Origin: Pseudonocardiales bacterium
GTDB taxonomy: Bacteria; Actinomycetota; Actinomycetes; Mycobacteriales; Pseudonocardiaceae
Assembly: GCA_019241525.1 (NCBI GenBank)
Contig: JAFAWY010000135.1
Span: 1-40,278 of the forward strand
Length of the DNA: 40,278 bases
Direction of reading: 5' to 3'
The translations under genes were made by a program, and so were the position numbers. A model generated the notes under the pieces. The model did no database searches, was not told the DNA's origin, and saw only the letters and a list, made by a program, of their open reading frames with translations. This document shows positions 17,445-25,072 of this stretch, piece after piece. Numbering within the stretch: position 1 is the stretch's first letter; each line of letters starts with the position of its first letter.

Positions 17445-18626
17445 ATGATCTCAACCTCATCTACCTCCAAACCCGGTACCCAGTTGACGTCCCTACCAAG
17501 CGCACCACCCCACCCGACAGGACTGATTGGCACTACGGTGACCGAAACCGCCGACTATCGTGTGGAGATTCCGCCCTTTTTCTGCCCTATCGATCCCGTT
17601 ATGCACCCCCATGTCCGTGATGTGGAGCAAGCCTCAACGCAGTGGGCAATACGTACCGGGTTGTGCCGAACCGATGCCCAACTAGCGCGGTGGCAGGGAA
17701 CCCGCTCGGCCGACTTTTACGCTGGAATGGTGCCCCACGGTATTGTTGAGCATCTCCAGGTCGCCGCCGACTGGGTCTACTGGGGCTTCAGCTTTGATGA
17801 TCACCGCTGTGATGAAGGCTCCAACGCCACCGAACCCACCCGCTTCGTGCCAGTGGTCGCCCGGCTCCTACGGGTGCTGGAAAGCCAGGATGAGACGCTG
17901 TGTGATCAGGACCCCTACCTGCTGGGCCTGTGTGACCTGGCCCGGCGCTACCGCCAGCTGGGTACCGCTGTGCAGACACGACGGTGGATCACCGCACACC
18001 ACCTGTGGCTGTTTGGTGTCATCCAACAAAACACCCACCGCGCCCACGGCGGTCCCTTCAACATCGATGATTACATCGCTACCCGCCTTCACGACTGCGG
18101 AGGCCCACCCACCCAGTCAATGTATGAATTTGTCAACGGTTCCGAGGTCCCCGGATCCGAAATGAACTCACCTCCCGTACGAGCCATCACCGAACTATTC
18201 TGGCTCATCGCCGCCCTCGACAACGACCGGATCTCCCGCCACAAGGAAATCCTCGGCCAACACGACACCTACAACCTCATCGACGTCATCGCCCGTTGCC
18301 AAAATCGCTGCCACCGAGACGCAACCGACCAAATGATCGCCTACCGAGACCGGCTGATGCGCCTATTCCTGCTGCTACGCAATCAACTCACCAAAACAGC
18401 GTCAGCTCCACTGCGAACCTACCTGGACTCGCTCGGCCACGGCATCCGCTCCAACATCGACTGGAGCTTGACCGTACCGCGCTATAACACGCTTTACGCC
18501 AACGATGGAACCACCCAAACGGCCACAATCACACTCACCGGCTCCTGCAGTGACCAACCCGCCGCCGACACTCTTGATCCCTTGCCGTGGCCCTCAGTGG
18601 CATGGTGGTGGACTCAGCTCGAATGA
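17445..18626 (+). CDS. Class I terpene cyclase
   Basis: The protein (393 residues) has every key element of bacterial class I terpene cyclases: PPFFCPIDPVMHPHV at the start of the fold, the metal motif DDHRCDE (118-124), the diphosphate sensor Arg214 exactly 46 residues before the NSE triad, the triad NDRISRHKE (260-268), and the RY pair (346-347). The enzyme ionises a prenyl diphosphate and cyclises it to a hydrocarbon or alcohol. Product and chain length cannot be read from the sequence. It lies 28 bp after the prenyl synthase with GGAG upstream of its ATG, so the two form an operon. No P450 or other tailoring gene is in the same operon. Confidence 0.92.
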   Translation: MISTSSTSKPGTQLTSLPSAPPHPTGLIGTTVTETADYRVEIPPFFCPIDPVMHPHVRDVEQASTQWAIRTGLCRTDAQLARWQGTRSADFYAGMVPHGIVEHLQVAADWVYWGFSFDDHRCDEGSNATEPTRFVPVVARLLRVLESQDETLCDQDPYLLGLCDLARRYRQLGTAVQTRRWITAHHLWLFGVIQQNTHRAHGGPFNIDDYIATRLHDCGGPPTQSMYEFVNGSEVPGSEMNSPPVRAITELFWLIAALDNDRISRHKEILGQHDTYNLIDVIARCQNRCHRDATDQMIAYRDRLMRLFLLLRNQLTKTASAPLRTYLDSLGHGIRSNIDWSLTVPRYNTLYANDGTTQTATITLTGSCSDQPAADTLDPLPWPSVAWWWTQLE

Positions 18627-18692
18627 CGTACCGCACTGAAGGTCGGACCGCTGTGCGCAGCAGGCTACCACCAGAGCTGTAGACCTGTCGAG

Positions 18693-18711
18693 CCTTAGCT
18701 GAATGCTGAGG
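18693..18711 (+). terminator. Short hairpin after the terpene cyclase
   Basis: CCTTAGC (18693-18699) pairs with GCTGAGG (18705-18711, one G-T pair) around a TGAAT loop, 66 bp after the stop codon. No clear U run follows, so it is a weak terminator candidate. Confidence 0.35.
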
Positions 18712-18797
18712 AATACAACTCTTATAACGGTACGGACGGTTACACTTCGGCACATGTACCAACGCATACCACTTGTGGCTAATAAACCGGAGAGCCG

Positions 18798-18993
18798 ATG
18801 ACCTCAATGCGCGAACCTTTTACCCGTGGCCTAGAAAATGCCATTTTTCTATCCGATCGAATCGGCAATCCATCCCAACGTGACGCTAGTCGAGGCACGC
18901 GCCCATGACTGGCTTGCCGGATGGGATTACTTCGGTAATCCACTCAGCGTCCACCAAGAGGTGTTCGTCCTCGACCTACTGCGGTTTGGCTAA
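18798..18993 (+). pseudogene. Second terpene cyclase, truncated N-terminal remnant
   Basis: An ATG at 18798 follows GGAGAG and reads MTSMREPFTRGLE. After one extra A in GAAAATG the next frame continues MPFFYPIESAIHPNVTLVEA and RAHDWLAGWDYFGN, the opening of a bacterial terpene cyclase (PPFYxPxxxxxHPxxxxxxxxxxxWxxxxG). The frame ends at 18993 and none of the catalytic motifs follows. Similarity stops at the border of the truncated IS3 element, so insertion or deletion there probably removed the rest. It differs from the intact upstream cyclase, so the locus once held two distinct cyclases. Confidence 0.7.
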
Positions 18994-19087
18994 TAATGAC
19001 CAAGGCGAGCATGCGACCGTATACACGTTGTTCAGACAGTGCGGCGAATTCAATTAATAGCCCAGATGGCGCAGGGAGACCTTTGCC

Positions 19088-19691
19088 GAAGCGACACCAA
19101 TCGCGCATCGCTGCGGCGGTGAGTTCGGGCCCGTTGTCCATGCGCAGGTTCTGTGGTCTCCGTCCGGTCTCAGCGATGATCTTGTCGAGCAGGATGGTGG
19201 TGTCATCAGCGGTGAATGACCGCGCCGCCGTGGTGGCCAGTGCTTGGCGGGTGAACTCATCGACCGCGTTGCAAAACCGGATCTGCCGACCATCGGTACT
19301 GACGTCAACCTGGAAGTCCAACGCCCACACCTCATCGGGCCGGGTGGCGGCGAGCCGGTCACCCCGCTGGGGCCCGATGCGTTGCTTTTTGCGGGTACGG
19401 GCAGGCCGGGTCAGGCCCTCCTCAGCCCAATACCGGCGGACCCCGCTTGCAGTTGACCACCAGGCCCTCGCGGCGCAGCAACCAATACGCCTTACGCCAG
19501 CCCCATCGCGGATAAGCCCGGGCAATCTGCCGCAGCCGCACCCGCACGCTGGTCTGCATCTCGCTAGGGGGACGCGGCCGGCAGCGCTGGGTGGAGCGGT
19601 GCTGGCCGACCACCGCACACGCCCGGCGTTGGGAAACCCCGAACCGTGCTGCAACACCTCCACAGCGCGGCGCCTGCGGCCGGGGCCTCAC
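19088..19691 (-). pseudogene. IS3 orfB (DDE transposase), frameshifted and truncated
   Basis: The first part reads LRQIARAYPRWGWRKAYWLL and LRREGLVVNCKR. After a frame change near 19440 it continues RRYWAEEGLTRPARTRKKQR, EVWALDFQ (first Asp) and RMDNGPELTAAAMRDWCRF (second Asp). The segment holding the third catalytic residue is absent. Sequence after RDWCRF is unrelated to transposases. Non-functional. Confidence 0.8.
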
Positions 19692-19971
19692 CAGTTTCCC
19701 CGGGCCAACTCCTTGAGCATGTCAATATCCAGGGCCTGTTCGGCGACCATCTTCTTCAGCCGGGCGTTTTCCCGTTCCAGCTCCTTCAGCCGCTTGGCGT
19801 CATCGCCCTTCATTCCGCCGTACTGATTACGCCACCGGTACAAGTTGCTTCGGTGATCTCCAGATGCTTGCACACCTCCGCCAGCCCCATACCCTGCCCG
19901 AGCTGCTTTTCGCCCTCCCGCAGCTTGCGGATGATCTGCTCCGGCGTATGCCGCCGACGTCGCGAAGCCAT
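19688..19971 (-). pseudogene. IS3 orfA, frameshifted
   Basis: The ATG at 19971 starts MASRRRRHTPEQIIRKLREG and continues EKQLGQGMGLAEVCKHLEI. A missing base near 19850 then moves the frame to SNLYRWRNQYGGMKGDDAKR and LKELERENARLKKMVAEQ. These are the helix-turn-helix and leucine zipper of IS3 OrfA. The lesion disrupts the DNA-binding protein and also the normal OrfAB fusion. Confidence 0.8.
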
Positions 19972-20170
19972 CGTCTACGAGTCCTCCCACGCCCATCATC
20001 GGGCATCGGACTCTCACAACAGATGGACCACTATCCGAGGGCCCGGTCAAGCTGACTTTGTATCCGCCCTTGTCATGTCGTCAGGAAACAGTCCACCAAG
20101 GTCGCTCTTATCATTGCCGGTGTCATCGATCCTTCGCGTCCAGTGCCGGCTCGCACGGTCGGGCATTCGG

Positions 20171-20210
20171 GACTAGTTCGAGACTAGTTGCGGACTAGTT
20201 CGCGGACTAC
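20171..20210 (+). repeat. Phased GACTAGTT repeats (possible iterons or operator)
   Basis: GACTAGTT occurs at 20171, 20182 and 20193, exactly 11 bp apart. A partial fourth copy, GACTAC, begins at 20205. The helical phasing puts all copies on one face of the DNA. The position, about 80 bp before the first AICE gene, fits a regulator-binding array or a replication iteron set. Confidence 0.6.
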
Positions 20211-20289
20211 CAGCGCCCGAGGGTTTCGTCGTTTGATTGGTGTGCGGGTCAAAACGACGCGCCACGACGACCCGGAGGAACAGCAAACA

Positions 20290-20559
20290 ATGCAGTTGGA
20301 AATCAAGACCGACAGTGTTGAGTTCGTGGTCTCTCGCGCACCACAGCCTAAGAACGACAACGACGGGCGGCAAAGGCAGCCACGGGTGCCGGGTCGGCGG
20401 CTGGGTCATGACCACCTCAACGATGACCCCCGATCTGGCCCACCTGAAAGAGATGCACGAGCGCGCCGAGCAGCTGCGCGAGGAGGCGGCCGAGGCCGAG
20501 CGTGTGGCGTTCCTGGCCTGGCAGCAGGCCTACGGCGCCTACGAAGTCGCCTGCGATGA
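20290..20559 (+). pseudogene. Conserved AICE cargo protein, N-terminal stump
   Basis: The ATG at 20290 follows GGAGGA and encodes MQLEIKTDSVEFVVSRAPQP and KNDNDGRQR, the opening of a small protein that usually lies just before the transfer (FtsK-like) gene in AICEs. After about 32 residues the sequence loses similarity and becomes an Arg-rich out-of-frame shadow of the next gene. This fits a deletion joining this gene's start to the region of the next one. Confidence 0.6.
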
Positions 20560-20605
20560 GGCCTCTGCGGCGTGGACGGCCTGGTTAGCAGCTGTCACCC
20601 CTTAG
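20408..20605 (+). CDS. Small coiled-coil AICE protein of unknown function
   Basis: The 65-residue protein begins MTTSTMTPDLAHLKEMHERA. It is an acidic alpha-helical chain rich in Ala and Glu, and heptad-like spacing suggests a coiled coil. It has no Cys, signal or membrane segment. Base composition and codon use look like a real gene. Its start lies inside the out-of-frame tail of the preceding stump. Comparable small proteins occur in AICEs between the transfer and replication genes, but I know no function for them. Confidence 0.65.
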   Translation: MTTSTMTPDLAHLKEMHERAEQLREEAAEAERVAFLAWQQAYGAYEVACDEASAAWTAWLAAVTP

Positions 20606-20608
20606 TGC

Positions 20609-20653
20609 GGCGCCCGGCCGGTCGGGCCTGGAAACCAAGGCCGGCCGGGCGCC
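20609..20653 (+). terminator. Strong GC-rich hairpin between AICE genes
   Basis: GGCGCCCGGCCGG (20609-20621) pairs perfectly with CCGGCCGGGCGCC (20641-20653). Inside, GGCCT/AGGCC can pair further around GGAAACCA. It begins 3 bp after the stop codon. There is no U tract; it may stabilise the upstream transcript end or attenuate transcription into rep. Confidence 0.65.
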
Positions 20654-20691
20654 CCGCTTCACCCATCACCTTCACGACAGAGGAGCTCTCT

Positions 20692-21147
20692 ATGAGCCTA
20701 CGACGCAACGAGCGCGACCAAAACGCCCGCATCGGCACTCACCAGCGTCCGGAGCGCACTGGGCGCCAGTGGCCACCGGTACAGCGGCGGTGGTCACTGA
20801 TGGATACCTACCTCGTCGCCGGATTGGTCGCGGGTAGTGCCGTGCTGTGTGTCGTGGTGTGGCTGCTGGCCAAGATTGGCCACGCACTGATCAAAGTTGC
20901 GGAAGCACTGGCCGCAGGCGACCAAGCCTACGAACGCGGTGCCTGGGTCAACCGCATCACCGACGCCGAAGCCGGGGTCGGGTACGTCTTCGGGGAGGGC
21001 ATTCGCGAACCCCTGCGGGTCCGCGCTGGTTGGGTCCCCGACCAGACGATCAAAGCGCTCGAAGCCTTCGTCACTGCGTCCGCTCCGCAAGACAGCGCAC
21101 TGCGCGCACTACCCGCCACCGCATCAACGCCCGGATGCACGGCATGA
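20692..21147 (+). CDS. Spd-like small membrane protein of the AICE
   Basis: The 151-residue protein starts at 20692 behind GAGGAG. One clear membrane segment (about residues 39-64: VAGLVAGSAVLCVVVWLLAK) is flanked by a basic N-terminus. A soluble C-terminal domain follows (EALAAGDQAYERGAWVNRIT). Proteins of this kind sit directly before rep in pSAM2-like elements, where spd genes assist intramycelial spread; the assignment here is by position. Its TGA overlaps the rep start as ATGA (21144-21147), so translation is coupled. Confidence 0.65.
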   Translation: MSLRRNERDQNARIGTHQRPERTGRQWPPVQRRWSLMDTYLVAGLVAGSAVLCVVVWLLAKIGHALIKVAEALAAGDQAYERGAWVNRITDAEAGVGYVFGEGIREPLRVRAGWVPDQTIKALEAFVTASAPQDSALRALPATASTPGCTA

Positions 21148-22535
21148 CCCCGACCTCCGCTCTTCCACCACAGGTTGTGGAGCAGATCGTCACCCGGGCC
21201 GGCAGGGCGGACTTCGACCGGTGGGCCGACCAAGTCACCCGGTGCGGCCACTGCGCCCACCCGGTCCTGCTGCGCGGCCGGGTCGAGCACCACACCGCCA
21301 CCGGTCAGCAGGTGACGTACTCGACCGATGGCGAACCGGATCGCGTGCTGCTAATTCGCTGCGGCAACCGTCGAGCAGCGGTCTGCCCATCCTGCTCCTA
21401 TGAGTACGCCGGGGACATGTGGCAGCTGCTCTACGCCGGCGCAGCCGGCGGCCGCAAGGGCGTCCCCGAATCCATCCGATCCCACCTATTAGTGTTTGCC
21501 ACCCTGACCGCACCCGGGTTCGGGCCAGTCCACACCACCCGCACCGACCGAACCGGACCAGCCCGCTGCCGGCCCACCCAAGGCAAACCACAACTGTGTC
21601 CACACAAGCGGCCCACCTGGTGCACCACCATCCACGCCGACGATGACCCGCGACTCGGTCAGCCTCTCTGCCCGGACTGCTACGACTACCCCGCCCACGT
21701 TGCCTTCAACTGGCACGCCCCCGAACTATGGCGCCGCTTCACCATCACCCTGCGCCGCACCCTGGCCCGACAAACCGGACTCACCGCGGCCGAGTTCGCC
21801 CGCCGCTGCCGGCTGTCCTTTGTCAAAGTCGCCGAATTCCAACGCCGTGGCGTGGTGCACTTCCATACCCTGATCCGGCTGGATGGACCCGGCGACGACT
21901 ACCAGCCACCACAGATCAGCATCGATGCCACCGCGCTCATCCACGCGATCCAGCAAACCGCCGCCCAGGTGCGGCTCACCGTCACAATGCCCGACGAACC
22001 AGAACTGGTCCTGCGCTTCGGCACTCAACTAGACACCCAGACCGTCAATGGTGGCCCGGCAGGCGAGCTGACCCCCGAACATGCCGCGCGCTATATCGCC
22101 AAATACGCCACCAAAAGCGCCGAAGACTTCGGCCTCGGCCCACGACGCATCACCCCCGAAACACTTCCCCTACTCAACGTCTCCCAACACATTGACCGAC
22201 TAATCCATACCGCCTGGGAACTCGGCGAACACCCCACTTATGAGGGACTGCGCCGATGGGTGCACATGCTCGGCTTCCGCGGACACTTCGCCTCAAAAAG
22301 CCGCCACTTCTCAACCACCCTGGGGGCCATCCGCCGTGAAAGACGGACCTACCGGCAACGCCAGGCCGCCGAACACGCGCGCGAACTGCTAGCCGACGAG
22401 CAAGACACCACGCTCGTCGTCGCCCGCTGGGAGTTCGCTGGAGTCGGCTACCTGACTAGCGGAGATGCCGCACTTGCCCTATCTGCTGCCGCCCGAGCCC
22501 GCGAACAACGACAAGCTGCCCGTGACGCTGCATAA
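21144..22535 (+). CDS. Replication initiator protein, pSAM2 RepSA-like
   Basis: The protein (463 residues) initiates rolling-circle replication of the excised element. Visible elements: Cys pairs likely binding zinc (CGHC at 34-37; CPSC at 81-84; CPDC at 176-179), the metal-binding HUH-type motif VVHFHTLIRLD (HFH at 239-241), and the catalytic tyrosine region ARYIAKYATKSAED (Tyr317/Tyr321). The start overlaps the preceding gene by ATGA, which decides between 21144 and the long open frame upstream. No frameshift is seen, so replication capacity may persist. Confidence 0.85.
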   Translation: MTPTSALPPQVVEQIVTRAGRADFDRWADQVTRCGHCAHPVLLRGRVEHHTATGQQVTYSTDGEPDRVLLIRCGNRRAAVCPSCSYEYAGDMWQLLYAGAAGGRKGVPESIRSHLLVFATLTAPGFGPVHTTRTDRTGPARCRPTQGKPQLCPHKRPTWCTTIHADDDPRLGQPLCPDCYDYPAHVAFNWHAPELWRRFTITLRRTLARQTGLTAAEFARRCRLSFVKVAEFQRRGVVHFHTLIRLDGPGDDYQPPQISIDATALIHAIQQTAAQVRLTVTMPDEPELVLRFGTQLDTQTVNGGPAGELTPEHAARYIAKYATKSAEDFGLGPRRITPETLPLLNVSQHIDRLIHTAWELGEHPTYEGLRRWVHMLGFRGHFASKSRHFSTTLGAIRRERRTYRQRQAAEHARELLADEQDTTLVVARWEFAGVGYLTSGDAALALSAAARAREQRQAARDAA

Positions 22536-22778
22536 CAAACCAGCAAACAAAGAAGGGACAACACGAGTCGACGAAGAGTTGCGGCCCGGACCGCAATTCG
22601 CGCCGAAGTGGTACAGCATCGCTCAAGTTGCGCAAATGCTCGGCTTTGGGTTGAGCAAAACGAAGATGCTTGTCGCGACGGCGAGCTGCGTTCCCTGAAA
22701 GACGGCAAGCATCGCCGTATTTTGCCCGAATGGGTCGACGAGTACATCGAACGTCGAGTCAAGGAAGGTGCAGCATGA
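22522..22778 (+). pseudogene. Excisionase (MerR-type HTH), frameshifted
   Basis: The first frame reads WYSIAQVAQMLGFGLSKTKM. After a frame change near 22675 it continues RDGELRSLKDGKHRRILPEW and VDEYIERRVKEGAA. Together these make a complete small Xis with a winged helix-turn-helix, as found just before int in AICEs. The GTG at 22522 is a guess, overlapping the end of rep. The TGA overlaps the int ATG (22775-22778). If the lesion is real, controlled excision should fail. Confidence 0.75.
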
Positions 22779-23995
22779 CTGGCCGGGCAAGAGCAAACGG
22801 GGAAGGCTCGATCTTTTCTTACCGCAACGGATTTGCCGCCTATGTATGGGTCACAAAGCCCAATGGGCAACGTCAGCGCAAATACATCTACGGAAAGACT
22901 CGCGAGGAGGTGCATGAGAAGCGGCTGAAACTTCAGCAACGGGCACGGCAAGGACCCATAGCAACGAGCGTCCCAAAGCTCGGCGAATTCCTCGTCTACT
23001 GGCTTGAGGAGGTGGTGAAACCGAACCTGGCACCCGCCACGTACGTCAACTATGAGATGTTCGTCCGCCGACACATCACACCGATGCTCGGTGCTCGACG
23101 GCTCGATCGGCTCAGTGTGCGGGATGTCCAAACCTGGATCAATGAAGTGGCTCGGACGTGTCAATGCTGCGCGCAAGGCAAGGACGCCGCTCGCGCTGAG
23201 AACAAACGTCGTTGCTGCGCCGTAGGCAAGTGCTGTGAGCAGCGGGTTTCGGCCCGGACCATCAGCGACATCCGGGCTTGCTTACGGGCAGCGTTGTCTC
23301 AAGCGGTGACGGAGGACCTTATTGCCAAAAACATCGCGAGCTCGATCAAGCTCCCTTCCGTACGTAAACGTAAAGGCAAAGCATGGAGCAGCGACGAAGC
23401 CCGCCAATTCTTGGAGTCCGCTCGGTCGGAGCGCGATGCCCTCTACGCGGTCTACGTGCTGATCCTCGTGCTAGGGCTGCGCAAGGGTGAGGCGCTCGGC
23501 CTGACCTGGGATGACATCAACCTCGACGAGGGAGAACTATCGATCGGTCGTCAGCTGCAACGCGTGAGCAGGCAATTGCTGCACCGGGAGACCAAAACCG
23601 CCACCTCCGATGCAACGCTGCCCTTGCCGGATATTTGTACCGCCGCACTGCGACTGAGGAAGGCAGAGGAGGCGTACACCAGAGAACTAGCAGGGGCGGC
23701 GTGGCAGGGTGGCAAGCTGATCTTCACGACCAAGTGGGGCACGCCGATCGAGCCGCGCAACTTCAACCGAGCTTGGGATACCCGGTGCACGAAGGCCAGC
23801 GTCCGGAAGATCACAGTGCATGATGGGCGGCGCACCTGCGCGACGCTGTTGGTGGACTTGGACGTGCATCCTCGCGAGGTGATGCAGATTCTTCGCCATG
23901 CCCAAATCGCGGTGACCATGGAGATCTACGCCCAAGCGTCGTCGAAGGCCACTCGGGCTGCGTTGAAGCGGTTGGGAGACAGTCTCGGTGGATGA
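22775..23995 (+). CDS. int: Tyrosine recombinase integrase of the AICE
   Basis: The 406-residue protein has an AP2-like arm-binding N-terminus (NGEGSIFSYRNGFAAYVWVT), a core-binding SAM-like domain with the Cys-rich insert typical of pSAM2-type integrases (CQCCAQGKDAAR ... CCAVGKCC), and a catalytic domain. Catalytic residues: Arg236 in LGLRKGEAL, Lys274, His349 and Arg352 in HDGRR, His375 in LRHAQ, Tyr385 in MEIYAQAS. All are present. The start at 22775 overlaps the Xis stop as ATGA. It ends 78 bp before the 3' end of the tRNA-Ala, the usual geometry for an integrase with its attachment site. Confidence 0.92.
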   Translation: MTGRARANGEGSIFSYRNGFAAYVWVTKPNGQRQRKYIYGKTREEVHEKRLKLQQRARQGPIATSVPKLGEFLVYWLEEVVKPNLAPATYVNYEMFVRRHITPMLGARRLDRLSVRDVQTWINEVARTCQCCAQGKDAARAENKRRCCAVGKCCEQRVSARTISDIRACLRAALSQAVTEDLIAKNIASSIKLPSVRKRKGKAWSSDEARQFLESARSERDALYAVYVLILVLGLRKGEALGLTWDDINLDEGELSIGRQLQRVSRQLLHRETKTATSDATLPLPDICTAALRLRKAEEAYTRELAGAAWQGGKLIFTTKWGTPIEPRNFNRAWDTRCTKASVRKITVHDGRRTCATLLVDLDVHPREVMQILRHAQIAVTMEIYAQASSKATRAALKRLGDSLGG

Positions 23996-24073
23996 CCTAC
24001 TGCTGTACTTTGCTGCTGTACGAGGGCTTGAGAACCGGTTTGAAGATCGCCCAACAAGGGCTCTGAGCTGGGG

Positions 24074-24146
24074 TGGAGCTGAGGGGAATCGAACCCCTGA
24101 CCTTCTCGATGCGAACGAGACGCGCTACCAACTGCGCTACAGCCCC
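24074..24146 (-). tRNA. tRNA-Ala (anticodon CGC)
   Basis: The reverse strand folds as a full cloverleaf: acceptor GGGGCTG/CAGCTCC, D arm GCGC-AGTTGGTA-GCGC, anticodon arm TCTCG-TTCGCAT-CGAGA with CGC, T arm AGGGG-TTCGATT-CCCCT, discriminator A. CCA is not encoded. It is the likely insertion site of the AICE; the gene remains complete. Confidence 0.95.
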
Positions 24147-24182
24147 CGAGGTACGCGGAAAGTTTAGCAGCCGGTCATTGGT

Positions 24183-24884
24183 CTACTCGCCGACCGCCCG
24201 ACGGTAAGGGGGTTCGAACACGGGCCGCAGTTCTTCGAAGATCGGGTCCTCGTCGTCGCAGTCCACCGCCACTGCGGTCGGGTGCATCGCGGGCGACTCC
24301 GCAGCAGGCTGGCCTACCGTCGGTTCACGAATGGGCTCTTCGTCGTGCACACCATCGCTGGCGACCTCAGTGGCGACAGAAACCCTGGGGCGAGAGCCGG
24401 CAAGGCGCGCGGCCCGACGCTGCCGCACCTCCTCTTCAATGCGGACCTGGCGGCGTAGATAACTCAGGTAGACGATGGTCGCTGCATCAAATCCCGCGTG
24501 CCCCCACCACAGCAGTGTGGACATCGTGAAAGCCAGTACCACGGTGGCGAGGGATCCGATCACCAAGCCGAGCACTACGCGCTGGCGAAACACATATTTC
24601 GCCTGAGCTAGCTGTGCGGCGACTTCCGGGTCGTACCCACCGCGGCCCGCTCGGTATCGGCGCTCGTCTACAGCTGGCTCCCGCTGCACTACCCGACCGG
24701 GAATCATGGGTACCTCCTGATCACACTGGTGTGCTGCTGGGGACCGATCGGGCCTACGCAGTACCCGACCGGCGAGCGCGGATTCGGCGGTGTGGGCCAC
24801 CTCCTGGCGTCGCTTCGCGACCATCGGCACGAGAACCACGAGCCATGCCCCTGCCAGCGCAGCGAAGATCAGCGAGCTGGGCAC
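24183..24884 (-). CDS. glpR: SepX/GlpR-like divisome membrane protein
   Basis: The protein (233 residues from the GTG at 24884) starts VPSSLIFAALAGAWLVVLVP and continues MVAKRR, an N-terminal membrane segment with a basic stop-transfer region. A central pair of hydrophobic stretches (VVLGLVIGSLATVVLAFTMS; LLWWGHAGFDAATIVYLSYL) precedes a basic coiled segment and an acidic C-terminal tail. This is the architecture of the actinobacterial divisome protein called SepX in Streptomyces and GlpR (gephyrin-like protein receptor) in corynebacteria. A gephyrin-like glp gene is two genes upstream on the same strand, supporting the GlpR reading. The much longer open frame is rejected because its extra 95 residues look non-coding. 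Confidence 0.75.
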   Translation of the reverse strand: MPSSLIFAALAGAWLVVLVPMVAKRRQEVAHTAESALAGRVLRRPDRSPAAHQCDQEVPMIPGRVVQREPAVDERRYRAGRGGYDPEVAAQLAQAKYVFRQRVVLGLVIGSLATVVLAFTMSTLLWWGHAGFDAATIVYLSYLRRQVRIEEEVRQRRAARLAGSRPRVSVATEVASDGVHDEEPIREPTVGQPAAESPAMHPTAVAVDCDDEDPIFEELRPVFEPPYRRAVGE

Positions 24885-25007
24885 CTGGCGCCCCCCACCC
24901 CGTCCGCTGTCCGGTGCTGTCGGCTTGCATTCCGGGATCACGGTAGCCATTGCCACTACCCGGATGCCGGAGGCGCGCCGTGATGATCGTGTGTGCTCAT
25001 GCGGGCG

Positions 25008-25064
25008 CGACACACCGGGCACCGCGGAACGACACACCAGGCACGGAGACGCGACACACCGGGC
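25008..25064. repeat. Three 22-bp-spaced repeats before glpR
   Basis: CGACACACCGGGC occurs at 25008-25020, with CGACACACCAGGC at 25030-25042 and CGACACACCGGGC again at 25052-25064. The pitch of 22 bp is about two helical turns. They lie between the rimJ-like gene and glpR, so they could be an operator for glpR, or a simple expanded repeat. Confidence 0.6.
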
Positions 25065-25072
25065 GGTGGGGA

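Larger units (their letters stand above)
18994..20053 (-). mobile_element. IS3-family element, truncated at the orfB end
   Basis: It contains degenerate orfA and orfB on the reverse strand. The orfA side ends near 20053, where the reverse strand reads TGACCGGGCCCTCGGATAGT, a plausible IS3 terminus. The other end is missing: transposase similarity stops near 19088, before the catalytic Glu. The element lies between the truncated terpene cyclase and the AICE remnant and marks their junction. Confidence 0.75.
20171..24146 (+). mobile_element. Actinomycete integrative and conjugative element (AICE) remnant
   Basis: Order: phased repeats, stump of a conserved AICE gene, two small genes, rep, xis (frameshifted), int, then a tRNA-Ala. 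Rep-xis-int next to a tRNA 3' end is the replication/integration module of pSAM2-like elements. No FtsK/TraB-type transfer gene is present. The abrupt end of the MQLEIK-type gene suggests that the transfer segment was deleted there. The tRNA 3' segment that should form the other att site is not visible anywhere to the left in this window. The left boundary is thus unknown; everything from 1 could be inside the element or inside later insertions. Confidence 0.7.

Noticed and set aside
22465-22698. Longer Xis starting at ATG 22465
   Set aside because: The extra N-terminal part lies inside rep and does not resemble excisionases.
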